The notes under the pieces were generated by a model. That model did not search any database and was not told the origin of the DNA. It worked only from the letters and a program-made list of their open reading frames with translations. Both the position numbers and the translations under genes were made by a program. Shown piece after piece: positions 25,833-33,581 of a stretch of 34,778 nt of DNA; position 1 is the stretch's first letter; the number at the start of each line of letters is the position of its first letter. Source of the DNA: Pedobacter alluvionis (GTDB taxonomy: Bacteria; Bacteroidota; Bacteroidia; Sphingobacteriales; Sphingobacteriaceae); contig NZ_RCCK01000001.1 in the NCBI RefSeq assembly GCF_003664035.1, forward strand, positions 1 through 34,778, given 5' to 3'.

Positions 25833-25903
25833 GTTGTTTTTCTAAAGTTTATCTTAGCTGTTGCTACTAAGCGGTTCTGATTTTTTACTGAGACAACATC
25901 ACT

Positions 25904-27484
25904 TTACAGTGACCCAGCCTTGCCAAGATAGTGATTTAATTGTGGAATCAAAGACTCTAAATCCCTTAAATTATACCTTGTTGGCATTTTTCTTCCATTT
26001 AGGAATATCGTTGGAGTATACGTTATTCGATTCTCTTTCATCCAAATGTAGTGATGCTTTTTTTGAACTGATACATCGTTCAACTCAACTTTCCCCCATT
26101 TTTTTAACCAATTCTCCAAATTCATTAATTCGAACCAATCAGTTAAAATTTTAGCTATTTCTGTTGGATTGGTGCAGGATGCTACATTCAAAATTGATTC
26201 TGTTGCTTCCGTGAACTTATCATTTGTATTAAGCATTGGGCATAATAATTTAATATCCAACTCGATCATTCCCGGAAACTTATCTATTAACCTATGAATA
26301 TCTTTGTGTGCAGTAGCACACGGCTTGCAATAAGGGCTACAAGCTATTGTGAGTTTTATCGGTGCATCTGTGTTCCCAACAATTAAAATATTTCTAAAAG
26401 AGGAATCGGAAACCATCAATTCTTCATTTTGCAACTGAGATAAAAAAATCGAAGTGTCCGCTTTCCATTTTTTAAATTCAAGTAATTGAGTAGTTGCCCA
26501 TATTTTGAATGAGAATAACCTGCTCAACATCATCAAAGGATAAACCAATACCAAAAAGATGGCGGAAAATACAAAAAACGGTAAGGGCTCAAAGCCAAGC
26601 TGGGAACTATTCAGAATTATTAGCAGCTGAACTGATAATATGCATCCTACTCCAATGCATAAGGCGCACCAGTCTCTAATTATAAAAGCCTGAGCATAAA
26701 TACTTCCAATTACAATAATGCCTGCAACACATGCTGGAATTATTGTAATACTTATCAATGTGAAGTTCGGTGTAATAAAAATATATGCTACAAATTGCGT
26801 AGTAAAATAAGTTAACGAGCCCAACGCCGGTGTAATTCCGAAGATACCTCTTGCCAGATTATTGCTCATGACATTTTCACAACCACTTTTACTAAACGCC
26901 CCGCACACTTGCCTAATGATCCTAGAGTGGAACCCGACTTCATTTGATAACAAAAATACGCTCAGGAAAAGCCCCAACATACCAAACAATCCAATGAGTA
27001 TTTCTTCAACTGATTTAATGTTGAGCGATCTAAAAGTGAATAAAGACAAAAGAATAATTGAGAATATCCATAAGAAAATTTTTTGGTCCCTTTCTTTTAG
27101 GGCAGCATCGCTATTCTCTTTAACCTCCCATTTCGAATTAACCTCTGGAAAAATGACAATGCCACTCCAGTCTGAAAGAATCTCACGATATTCTTCCCAA
27201 TCGTTTATACTGTTAACGATATACATATAACTGTGTTCCGGTTTTTTAATATGGGCCAGGGCTGGGTAGTTTAGCTCACCGATAGAATGGAGATCAGTTT
27301 CCACGGCGTAAAATTCCATTCCACCCTGTTCCAAAACATCAGTCAATGCGGTTAACGACGGATAATCTGGGTGTGTTGTAATCTCGTCTCTGAAATAAAC
27401 TTTATTTGGGAAACTTCCGGCTTGCTTAAGCCAATTATAACTTACCTTCCAAAGTTCTGAGGTTTTCTCTTTTTCTATTAACAT
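25904..27484 (-). CDS. C39-like / VKOR / thioredoxin fusion protein
   Basis: The start at ATG 27484 gives 526 residues. An open TTG seven codons further upstream (27505) is less likely. The N-terminus (about 1-115) resembles a C39 peptidase domain but lacks the catalytic cysteine, while keeping HPDYPSLTALTDVLEQ and a histidine in PEHSYMYIV. The middle has five or so membrane helices of the vitamin K epoxide reductase family, with the loop pair CGAFSKSGC and the active CxxC in RDWCALCIG. The C-terminus is a DsbA-like thioredoxin with CSPYCKPC. Counted from 27505, these cysteines are at 201/209, 280/283 and 393/396. The protein should oxidise cysteines using quinone. It is first in the peptide operon, and the C39-like part may recognise the leader. 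Confidence 0.9.
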   Translation of the reverse strand: MLIEKEKTSELWKVSYNWLKQAGSFPNKVYFRDEITTHPDYPSLTALTDVLEQGGMEFYAVETDLHSIGELNYPALAHIKKPEHSYMYIVNSINDWEEYREILSDWSGIVIFPEVNSKWEVKENSDAALKERDQKIFLWIFSIILLSLFTFRSLNIKSVEEILIGLFGMLGLFLSVFLLSNEVGFHSRIIRQVCGAFSKSGCENVMSNNLARGIFGITPALGSLTYFTTQFVAYIFITPNFTLISITIIPACVAGIIVIGSIYAQAFIIRDWCALCIGVGCILSVQLLIILNSSQLGFEPLPFFVFSAIFLVLVYPLMMLSRLFSFKIWATTQLLEFKKWKADTSIFLSQLQNEELMVSDSSFRNILIVGNTDAPIKLTIACSPYCKPCATAHKDIHRLIDKFPGMIELDIKLLCPMLNTNDKFTEATESILNVASCTNPTEIAKILTDWFELMNLENWLKKWGKVELNDVSVQKKHHYIWMKENRITYTPTIFLNGRKMPTRYNLRDLESLIPQLNHYLGKAGSL

Positions 27485-27850
27485 ATTGATTTCTCTTACC
27501 CCCAAGATATTATTTATACCTTAAAATTTATCAATTAATTTAATACATAAAGGTTTTAAATACGCCACATCATTAAAGATCGTCCCTCAGGTTAAGCCGT
27601 TGGTGATTACTGTTGGCGAAAAGAAAAACTAAATCTATACTTGAGTCAGTGACATCTTGAAAGGTTTCATTCCTTTAATTATAGCGTATCTGCAGCTATT
27701 AAGATAATTGTAATCGCTGGGTCAACTAAATCTCCAAGCTGGCATCATTTTTACAAGGTGGAAAATACGCTAATTTACGCTGAAACACTAATCATCATAG
27801 CGTTTTTGAAAGAAATCCAAAGGTTTGCGTAACTTCATTTTATAAATTCC
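27485..27850. other. Divergent intergenic region
   Basis: No gene is seen. The region holds the promoter of the leftward peptide operon and that of the rightward methyltransferase gene. No strong hairpin or repeat was noticed. Confidence 0.4.
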
Positions 27851-27943
27851 ATGTTTAAATTTATAAAGTCAAATAATTGCAAAAACAATGCTCAACAATT
27901 AGATTTTCATCCCAGGCAATTTGTAATTATCTTCGCTCCAGAG

Positions 27944-28555
27944 ATGAAAAGCGAGCATATACAGGAAACCTTCGGAAACATTGATATTTATTTATTCGAC
28001 CAGTTAATAAAGGGTACCTATGATGGGTGCAAAAGTGTTTTGGATGCTGGATGTGGAACAGGAAGAAACCTGCTTTACTTTTTAAAAAGTGGTGCACAGG
28101 TTTATGGGGTAGATCAAAATCCTGAAGCTATAGCACAGCTTAAAAATCTGGCAAGTGCCTTTCCCCATATCAATCCCGAAGAAAACTTCAGAATAGGGCC
28201 GATAGAACAATTACCATTTGAAAATGAAAGTTTTGATCTGGTCGTTAGTTCTGCTGTACTCCACTTTGCAGAAAATCAGGAACATTTTGAAGCGATGTTA
28301 AGCGCTATGTGGCGTGTACTTAAACCCGGTGGATATTTCTTCTGTCGCCTGGCCTCAGAAATCGGTATTGAATCACTCGTCCGTTTTATCGGAAATGGCA
28401 GGTACATTCTTCCAGACGGATCAGAACGCTTTTTAGTCAATCAGGAAATGCTGGTTAGATTCACCAATAAACTTGGCGGAAAACTTCACGAGCCCATCAA
28501 GACGACCAATGTGCAGAACATGAGGGCCATGACCACCTGGTGCGTGCGGAAATAA
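27944..28555 (+). CDS. Class I SAM-dependent methyltransferase
   Basis: The open frame extends back to 27851, but the family-like sequence begins at Met32 (27944, MKSEHIQETFGNIDIYLFDQ), giving 203 residues. Motif I is VLDAGCGTGRN, followed by the acidic loop YGVDQNPEA, motif II region FDLVVSSAVLHF and motif III WRVLKPGGYFFCRLA. This is the Methyltransf_11/25 type that acts on small molecules, and the acceptor cannot be predicted. It is transcribed away from the peptide operon and is probably unrelated to it. Confidence 0.88.
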   Translation: MKSEHIQETFGNIDIYLFDQLIKGTYDGCKSVLDAGCGTGRNLLYFLKSGAQVYGVDQNPEAIAQLKNLASAFPHINPEENFRIGPIEQLPFENESFDLVVSSAVLHFAENQEHFEAMLSAMWRVLKPGGYFFCRLASEIGIESLVRFIGNGRYILPDGSERFLVNQEMLVRFTNKLGGKLHEPIKTTNVQNMRAMTTWCVRK

Positions 28556-29111
28556 CATTTTATAAAATATTTGATTCAATGCTGATCTGAGTACATAACT
28601 GAACTTAATAATTAGACTATTATTTGCCGATACAAAAGCAAAGTGATACTGATTAACAGCTAGTTATCTTAGTTAAGATACAAATGAGGTGCAAAACTGA
28701 AAAAATCACTTATTTTTTAAATAAGACGTGATATTGTCATAGGAATTTCCATGTCTATCGCCTGTTGAAAGTGGTTTATGAGAAATTTTTAGATATGACG
28801 TACCTACTAGAAAGTAATTCGAATGTTCCATATTGATAAATAATAATGTTTTTATAGAAGTATTATGCGAACTTGCAACTATTTTTGAAACAAATTTATA
28901 TATTCTTTATGTTACAAGATTGATTAGGCATTAAATTTTAACACTATTTATAGTTAAATTTCCTAAAGCTGAATGCCTACAACCTACCCGGGAAGAGAAT
29001 TAATGTTTTAGTTGTAGGTAAATGCTATTTTGAAATAAGAAATTGAATCCAGATCTAACATGAGAAGAGTAATTATATTATATTCTATTACATCCTCCCG
29101 ATTTTAAATAG
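28556..29111. other. AT-rich intergenic region ahead of the orphan-gene array
   Basis: No gene is supported over 556 bases. The AT content rises sharply and stays high through 32.7 kb, marking a compositional boundary. The only structure noted is the spaced inverted repeat at 28976-29018. Confidence 0.45.
28976..29018. repeat. Spaced inverted repeat at the left edge of the array
   Basis: CCTACAAC (28976-28983) and GTTGTAGG (29011-29018) are perfect complements 27 bases apart. The right arm begins GTTG, as do the ends of the three intergenic repeats downstream. It may mark the left junction of the array. Confidence 0.4.
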
Positions 29112-29570
29112 ATGCCAGTACAAGAAATGAAAAGAATTATATTTAAGTTTTGGTTAAAAAACATTTTAATAAGTATTGCTTTATTCATTATTTATAGAAT
29201 AGTAATTGCAGAAACAAATCACGCTGATGGAAATTTTCTTGAATGGATTTTACAAATTTTAGATATACTATTAAACTTAGCGTATTCATTTATATATCTA
29301 ATTGCAATGGCTTTTTGTTCGTTTGCAATTTTTCTAAATCTGATAGATAAAATTAGAAATAGTCTTTATCTATCATTATTAACATTTTTAGGAATCCCAT
29401 TATTTTATGTTATTTTTATCATTATAACCATATTAACTGACAATCTTTTATACAATAATACTGTTACTGTGTTCAGAAATATTTTAATTTTTTCAATGAT
29501 TTATCTCTTTTTTACAACTTTAGAATTTTTAATATTCAGAAAAAGAATTAACAAATTCCGAACTGAATGA
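29112..29570 (+). CDS. Small four-helix membrane protein
   Basis: The 152-residue protein has hydrophobic segments near 14-31, 45-80 (probably two), 85-112 and 120-143, and a basic C-terminus (FRKRINKFRTE). The start may be Met6 (29127, MKRIIFKFWLKN). It is strongly AT-rich. No family is recognised. It is the first of four plus-strand orphan genes in the array and is followed by intergenic repeat A. Function unknown. Confidence 0.6.
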   Translation: MPVQEMKRIIFKFWLKNILISIALFIIYRIVIAETNHADGNFLEWILQILDILLNLAYSFIYLIAMAFCSFAIFLNLIDKIRNSLYLSLLTFLGIPLFYVIFIIITILTDNLLYNNTVTVFRNILIFSMIYLFFTTLEFLIFRKRINKFRTE

Positions 29571-29579
29571 ATAAAAACT

Positions 29580-29688
29580 AAGGTTTTTGAGTCATGTGGG
29601 CTGATTGCAAAATTTAACAGTAATTTTTCGATCAACCATACTTTTGTGCTATGATTGTCCGCTCCAAAGTAAAGGCCTGAAACGTTGG
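29580..29688 (+). repeat. Cassette-like intergenic repeat A
   Basis: It begins AAGGTTTTTGAG, contains GGGCTGATTGCAAAA (29599-29613) and CTTTTGTGCTATGATT, and ends AAACGTTG (29681-29688 region). It aligns with repeats B and C but lacks about 30 bases in the middle. Sequence after the terminal GTTG differs between copies. Confidence 0.7.
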
Positions 29689-29704
29689 CTGATGTTATAA
29701 AAAT

Positions 29705-30385
29705 ATGAGACCTGAAAAAGAATTTGCTGTTACAGCTTGTAAAGAATTAGAAGAGAAATTGTCTATGTACGGTTTTAAAACTTTATCTAAAGGATTACTT
29801 TTTAAGCGAAAACTTAACCGTGACATTACACAAGAAATTGCTTTCCAAATAACTTCCCATTTTGATATTATTGTTCATATATCAATAAGCTCTGAAATAG
29901 TAAAACGATGGAATAAAGACAACTTTAAAGACGAAAGTGGTATTATGGTAACAAAACAATTAGGATATTTAACACCATTACAAAATTGGAAAACTTGGAA
30001 TATTATGAAATCTGAAATTGCAAAAAAGCAATTTAAGGAAGAATTCTTATATCAAATAGAGGAATACATATTACCATTTTTTGAAAAGTTTAATAATATC
30101 AATTTACTTATTGAAGAGCTTATAGAAAATAATGGTTCTTGGACAAATTATGATAAAAAAGGACAAGTATTGCCAATAGAAATAGTTTTAAGTTATAAAA
30201 CTGTTGAAGATGGACAGCGTTTACTCAATAACTTCCTAAAAGAGAACGTTGCATACCTTAAACAAATTAGGAAACATAAATTACACGAAATGATAGAGTT
30301 TGATTTTAAATATTCAGATTTTTTTGGAGCAATTGAATTTAAAAAAGCATCCAAAAAAGGATTAACATTAAATGAAATCAGCTAA
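29705..30385 (+). CDS. Orphan protein, possibly DUF4304-like
   Basis: The 226-residue soluble protein has no signal peptide. The N-terminal part (about 1-125) has an alpha/beta pattern with FKTLSKGLLFKRKLNR followed by an amphipathic beta segment, QEIAFQITSHFDIIVHISIS. This loosely resembles DUF4304-type proteins found in accessory regions and polymorphic-toxin immunity loci. That match is by eye and weak. The C-terminal half is helical and lysine-rich. It sits between intergenic repeats A and B, as a cassette gene would, with its start 17 bases after the end of repeat A. Confidence 0.65.
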   Translation: MRPEKEFAVTACKELEEKLSMYGFKTLSKGLLFKRKLNRDITQEIAFQITSHFDIIVHISISSEIVKRWNKDNFKDESGIMVTKQLGYLTPLQNWKTWNIMKSEIAKKQFKEEFLYQIEEYILPFFEKFNNINLLIEELIENNGSWTNYDKKGQVLPIEIVLSYKTVEDGQRLLNNFLKENVAYLKQIRKHKLHEMIEFDFKYSDFFGAIEFKKASKKGLTLNEIS

Positions 30386-30386
30386 T

Positions 30387-30528
30387 AAGGATTTTTCCTC
30401 AGGCTGGCTGAATGCAAAATTCAACGCAGTTTTTCTAATTTAACTTTAATAATAATATCGACTGTTGTGCTTCGATTTGACTTCGGCGAACTTAAGTTTC
30501 CCATCCGGAGCAAAGCCCCAAAACGTTG
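30387..30528 (+). repeat. Cassette-like intergenic repeat B
   Basis: This 142-base copy is the longest. It contains GGCTGAATGCAAAATTC, AACTTTAATAATAATATCG (30442-30460), TTGTGCTTCGATTT and CGGAGCAAAGCCCCAAAACGTTG-type sequence at its end (30506-30528). It starts two bases after the stop of the preceding gene. A shared GACCGCAT (30544-30551) follows further on, as in copy C. Confidence 0.75.
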
Positions 30529-30582
30529 TATGCTATACTAAAAGACCGCATTAGACGAACACACCTAAATAAAAGCAAAAAA

Positions 30583-31533
30583 ATGAACGAATTAAGAAAT
30601 AATTGCTTCCTATATCTAATTATTATAATTTTCCCTTTTACATCTGTCTCTTGTCAAACCAAAAATGAAAAAGAATTTGTGCAATTTGTTGTGCAACCTA
30701 AAGCTGAAATTGGAAAATCTATTGATTTTACTATTCATTTCGAAGAAAAGCCAGATAGTATTTGGAGTAGTAATATGGAAATTAATGGCTTGGAATTGAC
30801 CGATAAATTAGATAGGTCATTAAACAAAATAACAGAGAGTGAATTGACGGGTGACAATGATAAAGTAATTAAGACATTTTATTCTTTTTATACCTATGCA
30901 AAACCTACAAAACTTGGCAAAATTGAATTTCCTATTTTGTCGGTAAGATATAAAGGAAAAGTATATAAAACTTCGCCATTTTCTATTAATGTGGTGGATA
31001 AAATTAAAATCGACCAAGGTGCCGTACAAGTAATTTGGTCAGCAGAAAAAATAACATATCATGAAACAGACACCATAAAAATCAGTCTTTACGAATATTC
31101 AAAATTTTCACAAACAAAAAGAACACATTATTCTCCTAAAAACCTTTCGCTGACAGCAAAGGACAACAAAATAAATGTTAGTGCTGAAGAAACCATCGAC
31201 AATATTGCAGGAATAGATGATTTTGAAAAATTGATTGACCAAAAATTTGAAATTGTAAATGTTGATTGGAATATGTTCAATAGCAGACAATCAATGGAAA
31301 AAGTAGAGAATGAACATTTTATTAAAACGTTAATTTTAGAATTAAGTCTTCTATCAAAATCAAAGGGCACATTTCAAATAGGACCAAGTAATTTCGATTT
31401 TTTCATCCACAAAAGTAATACGGACTATTTCAATAAATTTGTTTCTAATGACAAAGGAAGTTATAACGTAACTGAAGATGGTTCGACAAGATTAAAAATA
31501 AAATCGAATACATTAGCAATGAAAATAGAATAA
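30583..31533 (+). CDS. BatD-like lipoprotein
   Basis: The frame is open from 30526, but the first 19 codons overlap the end of repeat B and its leader. The start at 30583 (MNELRNNCF) gives 316 residues with a lipoprotein signal: a hydrophobic core and lipobox SVSC, followed by QTKNEK. The body has BatD-type beta-sandwich features such as VVQPKAEIGKSIDFTIHF, YSFYTYAKPTKLGKIEFP and SVRYKGKVYKTSPFSINV, which closely follow the BatD/oxygen-tolerance domain pattern. It lacks the usual C-terminal membrane anchor and the Bat operon partners. It is probably surface- or periplasm-attached. Role unknown. Confidence 0.8.
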   Translation: MNELRNNCFLYLIIIIFPFTSVSCQTKNEKEFVQFVVQPKAEIGKSIDFTIHFEEKPDSIWSSNMEINGLELTDKLDRSLNKITESELTGDNDKVIKTFYSFYTYAKPTKLGKIEFPILSVRYKGKVYKTSPFSINVVDKIKIDQGAVQVIWSAEKITYHETDTIKISLYEYSKFSQTKRTHYSPKNLSLTAKDNKINVSAEETIDNIAGIDDFEKLIDQKFEIVNVDWNMFNSRQSMEKVENEHFIKTLILELSLLSKSKGTFQIGPSNFDFFIHKSNTDYFNKFVSNDKGSYNVTEDGSTRLKIKSNTLAMKIE

Positions 31534-31546
31534 AACACAATATACA

Positions 31547-31669
31547 ATAGGGTTTTGCATCAGATGGGCTGATTGCAAAAATCAAAGGTCGTTTTTCATT
31601 TGAACTTTAGTAATAATATCAACATTTGTGATTCGATTTATCGCCCGAAAGCAAAGCTCTAAATTGTTG
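31547..31669 (+). repeat. Cassette-like intergenic repeat C
   Basis: It contains GGGCTGATTGCAAAAATC (31565-31582), AACTTTAGTAATAATATC (31603-31620), TTGTGATTCGATTT and AGCAAAGCTCTAAATTGTTG at its end. It aligns with B over almost the whole length. GACCGCAT occurs downstream at 31687-31694, the same arrangement as in B. Confidence 0.75.
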
Positions 31670-31720
31670 GCGGTAATTTTCTTACCGACCGCATCTAACA
31701 AAATAAACGGAGAAATAATA

Positions 31721-32710
31721 ATGAAAATATACAGACTACTTTTCTTTTTAAACTTTGCGCTTCTTTTCACGGGTTGTAATGGACAAAATAGAAATACAAA
31801 ATCGGAAAAAGATATTTATGCAATCGGAAACGTAATAAAGCATTTCACTAAAGAGCCCCATTATGGAGCAACTATTTACACGAGTAATTGCTCGTTTGAA
31901 ATTCTAATTAACGATATCCCAATTATTAAATACAAAGATAATTCTGGAGGAGGTTTGGCAGGTTCGTATTTCCCTCTTAATTGGGATATTACTAAAGCTG
32001 GAAAACAAAAAATAACCGTTCGTTTATCTCCAGGCTTCAATCAAACTACCAAGTCAATGTATCCAACTTTAATGAAAAATTCGGGTGTTAAAATTGAAAT
32101 TGTAAAAACATACATCGTAAATAAAAGCTGGGGGGATGAAGAAGAAGTGAAAAATTACACAACGCCTCAAAATATAATACAAGGTAAAGAAGTAGCAACT
32201 TTTGATGGAAAAGATTATTTTGAAGACAGTTTTGATTTTAATTCAGATGTTCCCTATCACATCAATAATTTGGATAATGCAGAAGTTTTAAACCCCAAGG
32301 ATAAAGACAAATTACAAGCTTTGGAAAAGGAAGTGGTAGCAAAATATAATGAAATAAGAGACCTATATTTAAAAGGAACAAAAGATGATTTAGCAGATGC
32401 TTTTTATAACACAGAAAAAAGATTTTCCCAGCAATTATATCAATCTTCAGCTGAAATTAAATACCGATGGGATAACGATTATCAATTCAGAACTGACGCC
32501 AATTTAGATTTTTTTGATTTGAAGCCCATAGAAAAATACAAAATGACTTTTTATGCCAACGGAAAAATAGTTTGTTTAGAAAAAATAAATAATGAAAAAT
32601 CTGCGTTATGGGGAGGCTTTAAACGAAAAGATAAAGATGTTGGGACTACAACATACATTCAACTCTACCTTTATAGACCAAAAAACAGCAATAAACTCGA
32701 AGTGTATTAA
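31721..32710 (+). CDS. Orphan lipoprotein at the end of the array
   Basis: The frame opens at 31628 inside repeat C, but the credible start is Met32 (31721, MKIYRLLFF). This gives 329 residues with a short lipoprotein signal (LLFTGCNGQ). The mature part begins with a probable beta domain (SFEILINDIPIIKY, then AGKQKITVRLSPG) and ends in a second domain with aromatic-rich strands (YKMTFYANGKIVCLE). No family is recognised. The stop TAA at 32708-32710 overlaps the stop of the excisionase-like remnant on the other strand, and no fourth intergenic repeat follows. Confidence 0.7.
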   Translation: MKIYRLLFFLNFALLFTGCNGQNRNTKSEKDIYAIGNVIKHFTKEPHYGATIYTSNCSFEILINDIPIIKYKDNSGGGLAGSYFPLNWDITKAGKQKITVRLSPGFNQTTKSMYPTLMKNSGVKIEIVKTYIVNKSWGDEEEVKNYTTPQNIIQGKEVATFDGKDYFEDSFDFNSDVPYHINNLDNAEVLNPKDKDKLQALEKEVVAKYNEIRDLYLKGTKDDLADAFYNTEKRFSQQLYQSSAEIKYRWDNDYQFRTDANLDFFDLKPIEKYKMTFYANGKIVCLEKINNEKSALWGGFKRKDKDVGTTTYIQLYLYRPKNSNKLEVY

Positions 32711-32861
32711 AATTCACTTTCGTCGATCTTCTGTTTTTTAATCCTTGCCTTGTACGCTCTTTTCGCACAATCATCACCACAATACTTGGTAACTGTAGTT
32801 TTGGCAATGAGTTCATGCCCGCAATGCTGGCAGATTCTTGTAATCTTATATTCGAACCCAT
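32707..32861 (-). pseudogene. Frameshifted, truncated excisionase-like zinc-ribbon/HTH gene
   Basis: From ATG at 32861 the frame reads MGSNIRLQ. One base is then missing, and the continuing frame reads RICQHCGHELIAKTTV, TKYCGDDCAKRAYKARIKKQ and a stop after ESEF (32709-32707). The CxxC/CxxxC pattern and the phrase AKTTVTxYCGDxCAKRAYKAR match the N-terminus of small helix-turn-helix proteins that accompany tyrosine recombinases in Bacteroidetes integrative elements. The usual C-terminal HTH half is absent. The 155-base length is one short of a whole number of codons, consistent with a single deletion. Confidence 0.75.
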
Positions 32862-32980
32862 AAATTTTATTTTTAGGATAGTAAGACGCAATAAGATAAA
32901 TTAAGCGAAGTAATCTCTCCGAGTTTTAAAAAAAAAATTAAGAGTTCAGTTCCAAGTGACAAATAGGGGACAAATTTCAC

Positions 32981-33024
32981 CAAAATGGAGTAAAATCCAA
33001 CAAATCAAAATAAAATCCATTTTG
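32981..33024. repeat. Inverted repeat upstream of the excisionase remnant
   Basis: CAAAATGGA and TCCATTTTG are perfect 9-base arms 26 bases apart, with AATAAAATCCATTTTG and AAATGGAGTAAAATCCA giving extra partial repeats. The site lies about 120 bases upstream of the remnant's start, a plausible place for its operator or a recombinase arm site. Confidence 0.45.
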
Positions 33025-33082
33025 ATTAATTAGCTGATTTTCATTAATTTATTTTGTTTTACCTTGCTATTTACCAATACAG

Positions 33083-33527
33083 AACTTCAAGCTATTTGAT
33101 TATTAATTAGTTAATCAAAATGAGGAAGAAATAGGGAACTAAAAGCATCATAACATCTCAAACCATCGCAAAGAAACGACAAATTAGCTCTCTAATTCAT
33201 TTAACATACACAAAACAAAGGTAAATAAAATTTTTGAGTGGTAAAACAAACAGTTTTATATCTGAATTTTTGGCTCTAAGAAAATCTTTAAATGACTTTA
33301 AAAGAAAAGACAACATTCATGGTAATATATTTATTACTTTTCAGCAAACATTTCGTCACTAAAAATAATTCTGAATATCCCATTGTATTTTCAACCAAAA
33401 TAAATATCTGAAGCAGCTACTAAGGATACATTGCCTCGGTGTTCACTTAAAGATACCGCTTGAATTTTAAATTCTAAACTTTAATTTTTCTGATCTTTTT
33501 CATACTCTTAAATACAAAAAGTATAAG
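33083..33527 (+). repeat. Right, split copy of the paired repeat
   Basis: Bases 33083-33108 match 16073-16098 with two differences, and 33497-33527 match 16097-16127 with one difference. The roughly 390 bases between them have no counterpart on the left. Either DNA was inserted on the right or lost on the left. Confidence 0.6.
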
Positions 33528-33581
33528 GATTTTGTTCTAACAAAGTTAGCAACTCCAAGATGTGATTCAGTACCTTTTAAT

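Larger units (their letters stand above)
32862..33581. other. Non-coding, element-end-like region
   Basis: No gene is supported over 720 bases. It contains the inverted repeat CAAAATGGA (32981-32989) / TCCATTTTG (33016-33024), and the two right-hand partners of the 16.1 kb repeat at 33083-33108 and 33497-33527. No integrase is present. The sequence looks like the regulatory and attachment end of a lost integrative element. Confidence 0.5.

Noticed and set aside
29580..31669. Calling the intergenic repeats true integron attC sites
   Set aside because: No matching RYYYAAC/GTTRRRY pair could be placed at the outer ends, and no integron integrase is in the window. They are reported only as cassette-like.
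32646..32891. 81-residue minus-strand frame read straight through
   Set aside because: Its first part overlaps the true start of the excisionase-like remnant, but the recognisable zinc-ribbon sequence is in the adjacent frame. The straight reading is an artefact of the frameshift.
33205..33355. Open plus-strand stretch encoding a lysine-rich peptide (near LALRKSLNDFKRKDN)
   Set aside because: It has no usable start codon after the preceding stop and no similarity I can name. It could be a recombinase remnant, but the evidence is too thin to call.
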